From the NCBI GenBank assembly GCA_026125895.1, contig JAHCKG010000001.1, positions 186,001 through 250,000 on the forward strand: DNA of 64,000 nt. Reading direction: 5' to 3'. The DNA is from Pseudolabrys sp. Lineage in GTDB: Bacteria > Pseudomonadota > Alphaproteobacteria > Rhizobiales > Xanthobacteraceae. Every line of letters begins with the position of its first letter. Position 1 is the first letter of the stretch. The notes beneath the pieces are model-generated. The model saw only the letters and a program-made list of their open reading frames with translations, was not told the origin of the DNA and searched no databases. The translations under genes were made by a program, and so were the position numbers. Positions 17,847 through 26,683 of the stretch are shown in pieces.

Positions 17847-18833
17847 ATGTGGCGCAAGGCGTCTGTCTCGGGCTTGCTGGGCGTATCACTTCTGCTCGGC
17901 ATCGCCGGATATAGCGCGGCCGAACTCGGCTATCCCAAGGAAACGGTCAAGCTTGTCTCGGCCTTCGCGGCCGGAGGCGGCAACGATTTCATGGCGCGGC
18001 AGCTCGCGCAGAAATTCCAGGAACTCTACAAAGGGACCTTCATCGTCGAGGACCGCCCAGGCGGAAACGGCGACATCGCCACGAACTATGTTGCCAGCGC
18101 CAAGCCTGATGGCAACACGCTGCTGGTCACGACCAACGCCACCATCGTGATCAACCCGCAGATGTTCTCGTCGGCCATCCGATTCGACCCGGTCAAGGAT
18201 TTCGCGCCGGTCAGCCTGCTTGCGCGCCAGCCCTTCATGCTCGTCGTCAGCCCGAAGCTCAAGGTCAAGACGATGCCCGAGTTCGTGGCCTATGCGAAGG
18301 CTCATGCCGACAAGCTGAACTACGGCTCCTCGGGGGCAGGCGGCGGCGCGCATCTGGCGGGCGAGATGCTCAATGCGCGGCTCGGCATCAAGATGCAGCA
18401 CATCCCGTACAAGGGTATCGCGCCCGCGTTACAGGATCTGATCGGCGGCCGCATCGACCTGATGTTCGGCGCTATCCAGACGGTGCGCCCCTTCGTCGAC
18501 AGCGGCCAGATCGTGCCGATCGCGGTGTCGAGCCTCGAGCGCAACAGCGCTATGCCGAATATTCCCGCGGTGGCCGAGTTTCCCGGCTTCGAGGGCTTCG
18601 AATCCGACCTGTGGTATGGTCTGCTGGCTCCTGCCGGCACCGATCCCGCGATCATCGAAAGTCTGGCGAAGCAGACGACGGCAAGCTTCAAGGACCCCGC
18701 GGTTCGCTCGCACTTCGAGCCCTACGGCACGGTTCTGATCGGCAGCACGCCGCAGCAGTTCGCCGACGACATCAAGACCGACCTGAAGAAATGGAGCGAG
18801 GTTCTGAGCAAGGCCGGCCTCGCAAAGAACTAG
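17847..18833 (+). CDS. Bug-family solute-binding protein
   Basis: 328-aa periplasmic Bug/TctC protein. The signal peptide MWRKASVSGLLGVSLLLGIAG ends near YSAAELGYP. Family hallmarks are VKLVSAFAAGGGNDFMARQ, IVEDRPGGNGDIATNYVA, and LNYGSSGAGGGAHLAGEML. The start at 17847 has GGAGG 6 nt upstream; earlier in-frame codons belong to the 149-nt gap after the TcuA-like gene. It is followed after 32 nt by the TPP-enzyme genes. No TctA/TctB genes are in the window. Confidence 0.88.
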   Translation: MWRKASVSGLLGVSLLLGIAGYSAAELGYPKETVKLVSAFAAGGGNDFMARQLAQKFQELYKGTFIVEDRPGGNGDIATNYVASAKPDGNTLLVTTNATIVINPQMFSSAIRFDPVKDFAPVSLLARQPFMLVVSPKLKVKTMPEFVAYAKAHADKLNYGSSGAGGGAHLAGEMLNARLGIKMQHIPYKGIAPALQDLIGGRIDLMFGAIQTVRPFVDSGQIVPIAVSSLERNSAMPNIPAVAEFPGFEGFESDLWYGLLAPAGTDPAIIESLAKQTTASFKDPAVRSHFEPYGTVLIGSTPQQFADDIKTDLKKWSEVLSKAGLAKN

Positions 18834-18865
18834 AATGTTCAAGCCATCGGAAAAGTGGAGCTAAC

Positions 18866-19396
18866 GTGTCGACCGAAACACCAGCGCGGACTTGGCCGCG
18901 CGAAATATACGATGTCCTGAAGCAAGTCGGGATCGAGCAGGTGGCTTACGTCCCGGATGCGGGACATGCCCAGCTTATCCGCGATTGTGAAGCCGACAAT
19001 GCCATGAATGTCGTCTCCCTCACGACCGAGGAGGAGGGCGTCGCGATGCTGGCGGGCGGCTGGCTCGGCGGCAAGAAGGGCGTGCTGTTGATGCAGTCGT
19101 CCGGCGTGGGCAATTGCATCAACATGCTCAGCGTCGCGATCGAAGGCCGCTTTCCGCTGCTGATGATCGTCACCATGCGTGGCGAATGGGGCGAGTTCAA
19201 TTCCTGGCAGTTGCCCATGGGACAGTCGACGCCCAAGGTCCTCGAGGATATCGGCGTCTACGTGCAACGCGCCGAACGGGCCGATGAGGTGCGCGACGTC
19301 GTGTTCGCCGCGGCGCAGATGACATTTTCCAGCAATCGTCCGATTGCGGTGCTGCTCGGTCAGCGGCTGCTCGGTTTCAAGGATTGGAGCAAGTAG
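18866..19396 (+). CDS. TPP-dependent decarboxylase, PYR-domain (alpha) subunit
   Basis: 176-aa protein made of a single thiamine-pyrophosphate PYR domain, as in the alpha subunit of sulfopyruvate decarboxylase (ComD) and the N-terminal half of phosphonopyruvate decarboxylase. The TTEEEGVAMLAGG segment near residue 50 holds the Glu that activates the cofactor, and LLMQSSGVGNCINML follows. The start is the GTG at 18866 with GGAG 5 nt before it; the codons further upstream in frame run through the previous gene. It lies 2 nt from the gene for the cofactor-binding half, so the two should form an alpha/beta enzyme. The probable reaction is non-oxidative decarboxylation of a 2-oxo acid to an aldehyde. 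Confidence 0.82.
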   Translation: MSTETPARTWPREIYDVLKQVGIEQVAYVPDAGHAQLIRDCEADNAMNVVSLTTEEEGVAMLAGGWLGGKKGVLLMQSSGVGNCINMLSVAIEGRFPLLMIVTMRGEWGEFNSWQLPMGQSTPKVLEDIGVYVQRAERADEVRDVVFAAAQMTFSSNRPIAVLLGQRLLGFKDWSK

Positions 19397-19398
19397 TC

Positions 19399-19995
19399 AT
19401 GGCCGAACGCAAGCAAGGCACGATGGATCGCCGCGAGGTCGTCGCCGACCTGATCAAGGGGCGTGGCGATGCGCTGATCGTCACCGGTCTCGGCTCGACC
19501 TGTTATGATTTCGGCACGCAGGACCATCCGAACACCTACTATCTCTGGGGCGGCATGGGCGCCGCCGCGATGCTGGGGCTTGGTCTGGCGCTGGCGCAGC
19601 CGTCGCGTCGCGTCGTCGTGGTGACCGGCGACGGCGAAATGCTGATGGGCTTCGGCGCTTTCGCCACCATCGGCGCCAAGGCGCCGAAGAACCTGTCGCT
19701 GGTCGTGATCGACAATGAGCACTACAGCGAGACCGGCATGCAGCCGACTCACATCGGCCGCGGTGTCAGTCTCGAGGGCGTGGCCAAGGCTTGCAGCTTT
19801 CCGAGCGCGCAGACGATCTACAGCAAGGATGAACTGGCCAAGGCCGTGCCGGAGATTTTCGGCGGCAAAGGGCTCTCGTTCCACGACATCAAGGTCAGCA
19901 CCAAACGCTACCCGATGTCGATTCGGCTGCGCGACGGCGCTCACATCAAGAACCGATTCCGCGAAAATCTTCTCGGCGCCAAGGCGTTCGACTAA
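19399..19995 (+). CDS. TPP-dependent decarboxylase, PP-domain (beta) subunit
   Basis: 198-aa protein made of a single TPP PP domain. The cofactor/Mg motif is GDGEMLMGFGAFATIGAK, ending near LVVIDN (GDG with the distal Asn). YLWGGMGAAAMLGLGLALA precedes it. It resembles the beta subunit of sulfopyruvate decarboxylase (ComE). The ATG at 19399 is preferred because GGAG lies upstream and the previous gene ends just before it. Fifteen nt downstream an aldehyde dehydrogenase begins, which would naturally oxidise the aldehyde product. Confidence 0.83.
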   Translation: MAERKQGTMDRREVVADLIKGRGDALIVTGLGSTCYDFGTQDHPNTYYLWGGMGAAAMLGLGLALAQPSRRVVVVTGDGEMLMGFGAFATIGAKAPKNLSLVVIDNEHYSETGMQPTHIGRGVSLEGVAKACSFPSAQTIYSKDELAKAVPEIFGGKGLSFHDIKVSTKRYPMSIRLRDGAHIKNRFRENLLGAKAFD

Positions 19996-20010
19996 GGGCG
20001 GTGAGGGATC

Positions 20011-21501
20011 ATGGACGCGAAAGTCGAGTCGCTGACGCGCTACAAGATGTGGATCGGCGGCGAATGGACCGACGCCGCCGGCGGCGAGGTCTTCGAGACT
20101 CATAATCCCTACACCGGAAAGGCCTGGGCGCTGATCCCCCGGGCCAACGCCACGGATGTCGATCGCGCCGTGAAGGCCGCTCACAAGGCCTTCACGAGCG
20201 GTCCCTGGCCGAAGATGTCGGCCTCGCAGCGCGGCGCGCTGTTGCGCAAGCTCGGCGATCTCATCACCGAGAACGCCGAGAAGCTGGCAAAGATCGAAGT
20301 TGCCGATAACGGCAAGCTGTTCTCGGAAATGCGCGGCCAGACCGGCTATATGGCGCAGTGGTATTACTACTTCGGCGGCCTCGCCGATAAAATCGAAGGC
20401 TCGGTCATTCCGAGCGACAAGGCGGAAACCTTCAACTACACCGAACACGAGCCGCTGGGCGTCGTCGCGGCGATCGTGCCGTGGAATTCACCGCTGCTGC
20501 TCACGGCCTGGAAACTCGCGCCGGCGCTTGCGGCCGGCAATACCGCGGTGATCAAGCCGTCGGAGTTCACCTCCGCGTCGCTGCTTGAATTCTGCAAGCT
20601 GATCGAACAGGCCGGCTTCCCGCCCGGCGTCGTTAATGCGGTGACGGGGTTTGGTGGCGAGGCGGGAGGGCCTCTGGTCGAGCATCCGCTGGTCGCCAAG
20701 ATCACCTTCACCGGGTCGGACACGACCGGTCAGCGCATCTATGAGACTGCGGCGCGCGGCATGAAGCGGGTCAGCCTCGAGCTCGGCGGCAAGTCGCCGA
20801 ATATCGTGTTCGACGACGCCAATCTCGACAATGCGGTGAAGGGCGCCATTTCCGGCATCTTCGCCGCGACCGGCCAGACCTGTATCGCCGGCTCGCGACT
20901 GCTGGTTCAGCGATCGATTCATGACCAATTCGTCGAGAAACTTGTGGCCTTCGCCAAGACCGCGCGCATGGGCGACCCGATGAGCCTCGATACTCAGGTC
21001 GGTCCCGTCACCACGCCGCCGCAGTACAAGAAGGTGCTCGAATATCTCGATATCGCCAAGACGGAAGGCGCGACGGCCGCGCTCGGCGGCAAACGCGCCG
21101 AGCAATTCGGCGGCTATTTCGTCGAGCCGACCATCTTCATCAACGTCAAGAACAGCATGCGCATCGCGCAGGAGGAAGTGTTCGGGCCTGTTCTCTCGGT
21201 CATCCCCTTCGAAGACGAAGAGGACGCCATCGCCATCGGCAACGATGTCGTCTTCGGGCTGGCCGCCGGCGTGTGGACACAGAGCATGCGCCGCGCCTTC
21301 ACCATGGCCAAGCGCCTTCAGGCGGGCACCGTCTGGATCAACACCTATCGGGCGGTGAGCTATCTTTCGCCCTTCGGCGGCTATAAGCGTAGCGGGATCG
21401 GACGCGAGAGTGGTCAGGACATGATCAAGGAGTATCTCCAGACCAAGAGTGTCTGGATCTCCATGGCCACCGAGGTGCCGAACCCGTTCGTGATGCGCTG
21501 A
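20011..21501 (+). CDS. NAD(P)-dependent aldehyde dehydrogenase
   Basis: 496-aa aldehyde dehydrogenase with intact catalytic Cys291 (FAATGQTCIAG), base Glu257 (LELGGKSPN) and Asn159 (VPWNSP). It is close in sequence to the ALDH at 13614, with a matching catalytic-loop block, which suggests duplication within the locus. It sits directly behind the split TPP decarboxylase, so the expected job is oxidation of the aldehyde released by decarboxylation to a carboxylic acid. Confidence 0.9.
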   Translation: MDAKVESLTRYKMWIGGEWTDAAGGEVFETHNPYTGKAWALIPRANATDVDRAVKAAHKAFTSGPWPKMSASQRGALLRKLGDLITENAEKLAKIEVADNGKLFSEMRGQTGYMAQWYYYFGGLADKIEGSVIPSDKAETFNYTEHEPLGVVAAIVPWNSPLLLTAWKLAPALAAGNTAVIKPSEFTSASLLEFCKLIEQAGFPPGVVNAVTGFGGEAGGPLVEHPLVAKITFTGSDTTGQRIYETAARGMKRVSLELGGKSPNIVFDDANLDNAVKGAISGIFAATGQTCIAGSRLLVQRSIHDQFVEKLVAFAKTARMGDPMSLDTQVGPVTTPPQYKKVLEYLDIAKTEGATAALGGKRAEQFGGYFVEPTIFINVKNSMRIAQEEVFGPVLSVIPFEDEEDAIAIGNDVVFGLAAGVWTQSMRRAFTMAKRLQAGTVWINTYRAVSYLSPFGGYKRSGIGRESGQDMIKEYLQTKSVWISMATEVPNPFVMR

Positions 21502-21524
21502 ACGGGCAGGGAAGAGGAACGGAC

Positions 21525-22937
21525 ATGGCTGCACTGCCGGAAGGACCGGGACAGGAACTGGTGGCGTTCGCCCATCGCCTGTCGCTGAGCGATCTGCCGG
21601 TGGACGTCATCGACCGCGCCAAGACCTGCCTGTTGGAGGCGATGGGCTGCGGGCTGTTCGGCTCGACGCAGCCGTGGTCGCAAATCCTGCTTGCCGAGAT
21701 GACGGCGGAAGGCGCGCCGGGGCGTAGCACCGTGTTCGGCTCGCCGCAGGCGTTTGCCGCTCCGGCGGCCGCGCTGATCAACGGCACCGCGATCCACGGC
21801 TTCGAACTTGACGATCTGATCGCGGAATCGATCACCCATCCGGCCGCTTGCGTTATCCCGGCGGCGCTTGCCGCCGCCGAAGCTACTGGCGCGTCCGGCG
21901 TGCGACTGATCGAGGCGATCGTCGCCGGCTACGAAGTCATGCACCGCGTCGGCGTGGCGCTCGGCACCGAGCCGGCCAAGCGCGGCTTCCACACCACAAG
22001 TCTTGTCGCTCCGGTCGCCTGCGCGATCGCCGCCGGCAAGGTGATGCAACTCGATCTCAACCAGCTCTACTCCGCCGTGGGCCTCGCCTGTTCGGCGGCG
22101 TCGGGCGTCAAGAGCTTCGCCGCCGGCCGCGGCGGCGGCATGGTGAAACGCCTGCATCTTGGCCGTTCGGCGGAAGCGGGCGTGCGCAGCGGGCAGCTTG
22201 CCGCGCGCGATTTCCTCGGGCCGCCTTTCGCGCTCGACAGCAAATTCGGCTTGCTCGAGGTGTTCGGCGGTGCCGGCGCCGACCCGGCCAGGCTGTCGCG
22301 CGATCTCGGCCATACCTGGGCCATGCGCGACGTCTGGTTCAAGGTGTTCCCGATCTGCGGCTGGATCCAAACGCCGGTGATGCTGCTTGTCGAGGCCCGC
22401 GGATTGCGGCCGCGCCGCGCGGCGGAGATCAAGAGCGTGCGCGTCGGCGTCAGCGCATATGCGGCCAAGAACAACGGCGAGCCGGCGCCGATCGACACCA
22501 TGGGCGCGCAATACAGCATCCCTTACTGCGCAGCGGTGGCGCTGAGCGGCAATCCGCGCGATCCGCGCTCCTTCCTCTCCGATGCCATCGCCGATGCAGA
22601 GACCCGCGCTTTGGCGGCGAGGGTGGAGGTCTTCATCGATCCCGAGGTCGAGGCGGTCTACCCGCGCCAGTTCGGCGCCAGCGTCGCACTTGAACTGACC
22701 GACGGCACGAAGTATCGGCGCACGGCCATGGAGTGCCACGGCACGCCGGCAGATCCGTGCAGCCACGAGGAGCATCTCATCAAGTTCCGTACGCTGGGCG
22801 CTACCGTGCTCGATGAGAGCACGGTCGGCGAACTGGCAAGGCTGATCGATGCGACGCCGACGCTGGCGAGCGTCCGTGATCTGACGGCGCCGCTGCGCAG
22901 CGCCGTCGTTTCCGCCAGTGAAAGGCAGAAGGCATGA
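21525..22937 (+). CDS. MmgE/PrpD family protein
   Basis: 470-aa protein of the MmgE/PrpD family (2-methylcitrate dehydratase, cis-aconitate decarboxylase and relatives). ELVAFAHRLSLSDLPVDVIDRAKTCLLEAMGCGLFG at the N-terminus, AALINGTAIHGFELDDL near residue 83, IEAIVAGYEVMHRVG near 130 and VKVFPICGWIQTPV near 275 are family-typical. PrpD enzymes remove water from citrate-type tertiary alcohols without a metal cluster. Located between an ALDH and an aconitase homologue, it could supply an aconitate-like alkene to the latter. The stop overlaps the next start by 4 nt. Confidence 0.87.
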   Translation: MAALPEGPGQELVAFAHRLSLSDLPVDVIDRAKTCLLEAMGCGLFGSTQPWSQILLAEMTAEGAPGRSTVFGSPQAFAAPAAALINGTAIHGFELDDLIAESITHPAACVIPAALAAAEATGASGVRLIEAIVAGYEVMHRVGVALGTEPAKRGFHTTSLVAPVACAIAAGKVMQLDLNQLYSAVGLACSAASGVKSFAAGRGGGMVKRLHLGRSAEAGVRSGQLAARDFLGPPFALDSKFGLLEVFGGAGADPARLSRDLGHTWAMRDVWFKVFPICGWIQTPVMLLVEARGLRPRRAAEIKSVRVGVSAYAAKNNGEPAPIDTMGAQYSIPYCAAVALSGNPRDPRSFLSDAIADAETRALAARVEVFIDPEVEAVYPRQFGASVALELTDGTKYRRTAMECHGTPADPCSHEEHLIKFRTLGATVLDESTVGELARLIDATPTLASVRDLTAPLRSAVVSASERQKA

Positions 22938-23914
22938 CACTGCTCGGTCATCTCCGCCGCTGGAGCCTCGCAGCAATGGTGCCGGCCTTCGTCACGTCGG
23001 CCTCGCAAGCGCAGGACTACCCGGATCGCGCGATTCAGCTCGTCGTGCCGTTCCCGCCGGGCGGGCCGGCCGACATCGTCGCGCGGCCGTTGGCGGAAGG
23101 ATTGTCGCGCACGCTGGGCAAGCCCGTCGTCGTCGTCAACAAGTCCGGCGCCAGCGGGACCCTGGGCGCGGCTTACGTCGCCAAGGCGGCGCCCGACGGT
23201 TACACGCTGCTGATGGGCACCAGCAACGAACTGACGATGAGCCCTGGGCTGTTCGAGCGGTTGCCTTACGATCCGAGCCGCGACTTCGCCCCCGTTTCGA
23301 CGACGGTGCTGTTTCCCAACGTTCTGGTCGTGAACAAGGACCTGCCAATCCATAGCGCCAAGGAGCTGGCCGAGGCGACGCGCGCGAACCGCGACCGGTA
23401 CAATTACGGCACCAGCGGCACTGGCAGCACCAATCATCTCACTGCCGAACTCTACAGCGCGGCGACCAAGCTCAAATTTCACTATGTGCCGTACCGCGGC
23501 GGGGCGCCGGCGATGACCGACCTGATGGGCGGTCAGATCCAGGCGATGTTCGCGACCATGCCGTCGGCGGCATCCCTGATCAACGCCGGCTCGATCCGCG
23601 CCTTGATGGTCACCGACACCAAGCGCTGGAGCGCCATTCCCAAGGTGCCGGACGCGAAAGAGGCCGGGTTTCCAGAGGTGAAGGTGATTTCCTTCAACGG
23701 CGTTCTGGCGCCGGCCGGCACGCCACGGCCGATCATCGACAGACTGCACGGCGCCATCGTCGCGGTGATGAACACCCCCGAGATGAAAGCGCGCATGGCC
23801 GAGAGTGCCGGCGAAGTTTCAACGTCGACGCCGGAAGCCTTTGCACAGACGCTCAAGAGCGATTTCGAGGGCTGGCTCGCCGTCATCAAGGCCAACAATA
23901 TCCGCGCCGAATAG
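22934..23914 (+). CDS. Bug-family solute-binding protein
   Basis: 326-aa periplasmic Bug/TctC protein with signal peptide LLGHLRRWSLAAMVPAFVTS, cleaved near SQAQDYPDR. Hallmarks are IQLVVPFPPGGPADIVAR, VVVVNKSGASGTLGAAYVA, AAPDGYTLL and YNYGTSGTGSTNHLTAEL. It is translationally coupled to the PrpD-like gene (ATGA overlap), which ties its ligand to this pathway. It is the third Bug gene in the window. Membrane components are again missing nearby. Confidence 0.88.
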   Translation: MTLLGHLRRWSLAAMVPAFVTSASQAQDYPDRAIQLVVPFPPGGPADIVARPLAEGLSRTLGKPVVVVNKSGASGTLGAAYVAKAAPDGYTLLMGTSNELTMSPGLFERLPYDPSRDFAPVSTTVLFPNVLVVNKDLPIHSAKELAEATRANRDRYNYGTSGTGSTNHLTAELYSAATKLKFHYVPYRGGAPAMTDLMGGQIQAMFATMPSAASLINAGSIRALMVTDTKRWSAIPKVPDAKEAGFPEVKVISFNGVLAPAGTPRPIIDRLHGAIVAVMNTPEMKARMAESAGEVSTSTPEAFAQTLKSDFEGWLAVIKANNIRAE

Positions 23915-23934
23915 CCGGCGCGCCGACACGAAGT

Positions 23935-26637
23935 ATGACGTTCATGAAGTCTCTCCTCAGCGCCGTCTGCGAGCGCAACATCAATCTCGGCCCGGGGCGC
24001 GAATTCCGCTACTTCTCCCTGCCGGCGCTCGAGCAGGCCGGCTATGGCGCGATTTCGCGCCTCCCGGTTTCCTTGCGCATCATCCTTGAGTCGATGGCCC
24101 GGCATTGCGACGGTGAGCGCGTTACCGAGCGCCAGCTACGCGACCTGGCGACTTGGCAGCCTAACGCCAAACGCGACAGCGAAGTGCCCTTCGTCGTTTC
24201 GCGCATCGTGCTCAATTGCGCCGCCGGCATTCCGCTGCTCGGCGACCTCACCGCCATTCGCGGCGCGGTGAAGGCCATGGGCGGCGCTGCCGGCGAGATC
24301 GAGCCCAAAGTGCCGGTCGACATGGTGCTCGATCATACCTTGACGGTCGATTTCAGCGGCACGCCGGATGCGCTGGCGCGCAACATGGCGCTGGAGATCA
24401 GCCGCAATGCCGAGCGCTTCCGTTTCGTCAAATGGGCGATGCATGCCTATGACGGCATACGGCTGTTTCCGCCCGGCGCCGGCATCCTGCATCAGGTCAA
24501 TCTCGAATATCTCGCCCGCGGCGTGATGGTGCACGACGGCGTCATTTATCCGGACAGCCTGGTCGGCACTGACTCGCACACCTGCATGATTGCGGGCCTC
24601 GGCGTCATGGGCTGGGGTGTCGGCGGCATCGAGGCTGAAGCGTCCGCGCTCGGTCAGCCGAACTACATGCTGATGCCAGACGTCGTCGGCGTAAACGTGT
24701 CGGGGCAATTGCGCGCCGGCGTCACCTCGACCGATCTCGTGCTGCACGTCACCGACATGCTGCGGCGGCACAAGGTCGTCGGCAAATTCGTCGAATTCTT
24801 CGGCGCGGGCGTTGCTGGCCTCAGCATCCCGGACCGCGCGACGATCTCGAACATGGCGCCGGAGTACGGCGCGACCATCGGCTATTTCCCTGTTGACGAA
24901 CAGACCTGCAAGTATCTGACGCAGACCGGGCGGCCGGCCGAGCAGGTTTCGGCGGTCGAGACCTACTTCAAGGCGCAAGGCTGCTTCGGCTCGCCGCAGC
25001 CCGGGCAGGTCGCCTACACCGGCGTGATCGAACTCGATCTCGGCGCTGTCGAACCGTGCGTTGCCGGACCGAAACGGCCGCAGGATCGCATCCCGCTCGG
25101 ACATCTGCAGCGCAGTTTCACCGACATCTTGACACAACCGGTGACGTCCGGCGGATACGGCGCCACGGCGCCAGCCGCCCAGCCGGCAGGCAACCGGCAG
25201 GTGACGCATGGCGATGTCGTCATCGCCGCGATCACGTCCTGTACCAACACGTCAAACCCGTCTGTCATGGTCACGGCGGGCCTGGTCGCGCGCAAGGCGG
25301 TCGAGCGCGGTCTGCGCAGCAAGCCGTGGGTCAAGACCTCGCTGACGCCGGGATCGCGCGTGGTCAGCAAATATCTCGAGGCTGCCGGCCTGCAACCGGC
25401 CCTCGATACGCTGGGCTTCAGCGTGGCGGGTTATAGTTGCGGCACCTGTGTCGGCGCCTCCGGACCGATCGATGCCGGTCTTGAGAAAGCTATCGCCGAT
25501 AACGACGTCATTGCCGCCGCGGTCCTTTCGGGCAACCGCAATTTCGAAGCGCGGATCCACCCGGCTGTTCGCGCGGCATTTCTGGCGAGCCCGCCGCTGG
25601 TCGTGGCCTTTGCGCTGGCGGGCACCGTCAATATCGATCTCGACAGCCAGCCACTTGGGCTCGGCGCCGACGGAGCGCCCGTTTACCTTCGCGACATCTG
25701 GCCGACGGCCGAGGAGCGCGACGCGGCGCTCGCCATCGCGGCCACACCGGCATTCTATCGTGAGGTCTACGGCAACGCCGCCGGCAACCGCGATCCGTCA
25801 TGGGACGACCTGCCGCAAGCGTCGGGCGAGATCTATCCGTGGGAAGGCCGGTCCGATTACATCAAGGAGCCGCCGTTCCTCACGGAGCAGTTCCGTGAGA
25901 CCGTGCTGAAGCCGGTCACAGGAGCCCGCGCGCTGCTCGTGCTCGGCGACTCCGTCACGACGGATCACATCAGCCCCATCGGCAATATCAAGGCGAGTTC
26001 GCCGGCCGGCGTCTATCTGCGCGATCTCGGCGTCAAGCCGGGCGACTTCAACAATTACGGCGCGCGGCGCATGAACCACGAGGTCATGGTGCGCGGCGGC
26101 TTTGCCAATGTGCGGCTGCGGAACCTCATGCTGCCCGGCAGCGAAGGCGGCGTGACCCGGCACGTGCCCAGTGGCGAGCAGATCAGCGTCTACGACGCCG
26201 CCATGCGCTACAAGGCGGAGAGCGTACCGCTTGTCGTCATCGCCGGCGAGGAATACGGCACCGGCAGCGCGCGCGATTGGGCCGCCAAGGCGACGCGGCT
26301 CCTGGGCGTACGCGCCGTCATCGCGCGGAGCTTCGAACGCATCCATCGCAGCAATCTGGTGGGAATGGGCGTTCTACCATGCCAATTCATGCCGGGAGAC
26401 AGCGCGGCCAGCCTCAAGCTGACCGGCGACGAGAGTTTCGATCTTGTCGGTCTCGACGATGCGGTTCGGCCGCTCCAGGAAGTGACGCTCGTCATTCGTC
26501 GTGCCGGCGGCGCCGTCGACCGCGTTCCCGTGCGTCTTCGCCTCGATACGGTGATCGAAGCGGGCTATGCCCGCAAGGGTGGGATCATGCCCTATCTGCT
26601 GTCCGAGCTTGCCTCGAACCGTGTTGCAGCGGAATAG
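23935..26637 (+). CDS. Aconitase-family hydro-lyase (AcnA type) with altered active site
   Basis: 900-aa protein of the AcnA/IRP aconitase family, full length, with all four domains and the swivel domain at the C-terminus. The three 4Fe-4S ligands are kept: Cys436 (SCTNTSNPSVM), Cys502 and Cys505 (YSCGTCVGASGP). DHTLTVD and GTDSHT are also present. Several normally invariant substrate-pocket positions differ from E. coli AcnA: MQDFTG is LNCAAG (Asn94 for Gln), TMING is CMIAG (Ala220 for Asn), GNSGP is GASGP (Ala508 for Asn), and GSSRDWA is GSARDWA (Ala779 after the kept Ser778). The cluster chemistry should work, but citrate is probably not the substrate. Neighbouring PrpD-like and HIBDH-like genes suggest a related hydroxy-tricarboxylate. 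Confidence 0.88.
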   Translation: MTFMKSLLSAVCERNINLGPGREFRYFSLPALEQAGYGAISRLPVSLRIILESMARHCDGERVTERQLRDLATWQPNAKRDSEVPFVVSRIVLNCAAGIPLLGDLTAIRGAVKAMGGAAGEIEPKVPVDMVLDHTLTVDFSGTPDALARNMALEISRNAERFRFVKWAMHAYDGIRLFPPGAGILHQVNLEYLARGVMVHDGVIYPDSLVGTDSHTCMIAGLGVMGWGVGGIEAEASALGQPNYMLMPDVVGVNVSGQLRAGVTSTDLVLHVTDMLRRHKVVGKFVEFFGAGVAGLSIPDRATISNMAPEYGATIGYFPVDEQTCKYLTQTGRPAEQVSAVETYFKAQGCFGSPQPGQVAYTGVIELDLGAVEPCVAGPKRPQDRIPLGHLQRSFTDILTQPVTSGGYGATAPAAQPAGNRQVTHGDVVIAAITSCTNTSNPSVMVTAGLVARKAVERGLRSKPWVKTSLTPGSRVVSKYLEAAGLQPALDTLGFSVAGYSCGTCVGASGPIDAGLEKAIADNDVIAAAVLSGNRNFEARIHPAVRAAFLASPPLVVAFALAGTVNIDLDSQPLGLGADGAPVYLRDIWPTAEERDAALAIAATPAFYREVYGNAAGNRDPSWDDLPQASGEIYPWEGRSDYIKEPPFLTEQFRETVLKPVTGARALLVLGDSVTTDHISPIGNIKASSPAGVYLRDLGVKPGDFNNYGARRMNHEVMVRGGFANVRLRNLMLPGSEGGVTRHVPSGEQISVYDAAMRYKAESVPLVVIAGEEYGTGSARDWAAKATRLLGVRAVIARSFERIHRSNLVGMGVLPCQFMPGDSAASLKLTGDESFDLVGLDDAVRPLQEVTLVIRRAGGAVDRVPVRLRLDTVIEAGYARKGGIMPYLLSELASNRVAAE

Positions 26638-26683
26638 CGCGGCCTGTATCTGGGGCTATCGAACAGCCGCGAAGGAAGACGAC

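Noticed and set aside
16366-17889. 507-aa minus-strand open frame
   Set aside because: Antisense to the TcuA-like flavoprotein; a product of high GC codon bias.
21414-22976. 520-aa minus-strand open frame
   Set aside because: Antisense to the PrpD-like gene, Arg/Ala/Gly-rich, no family match.
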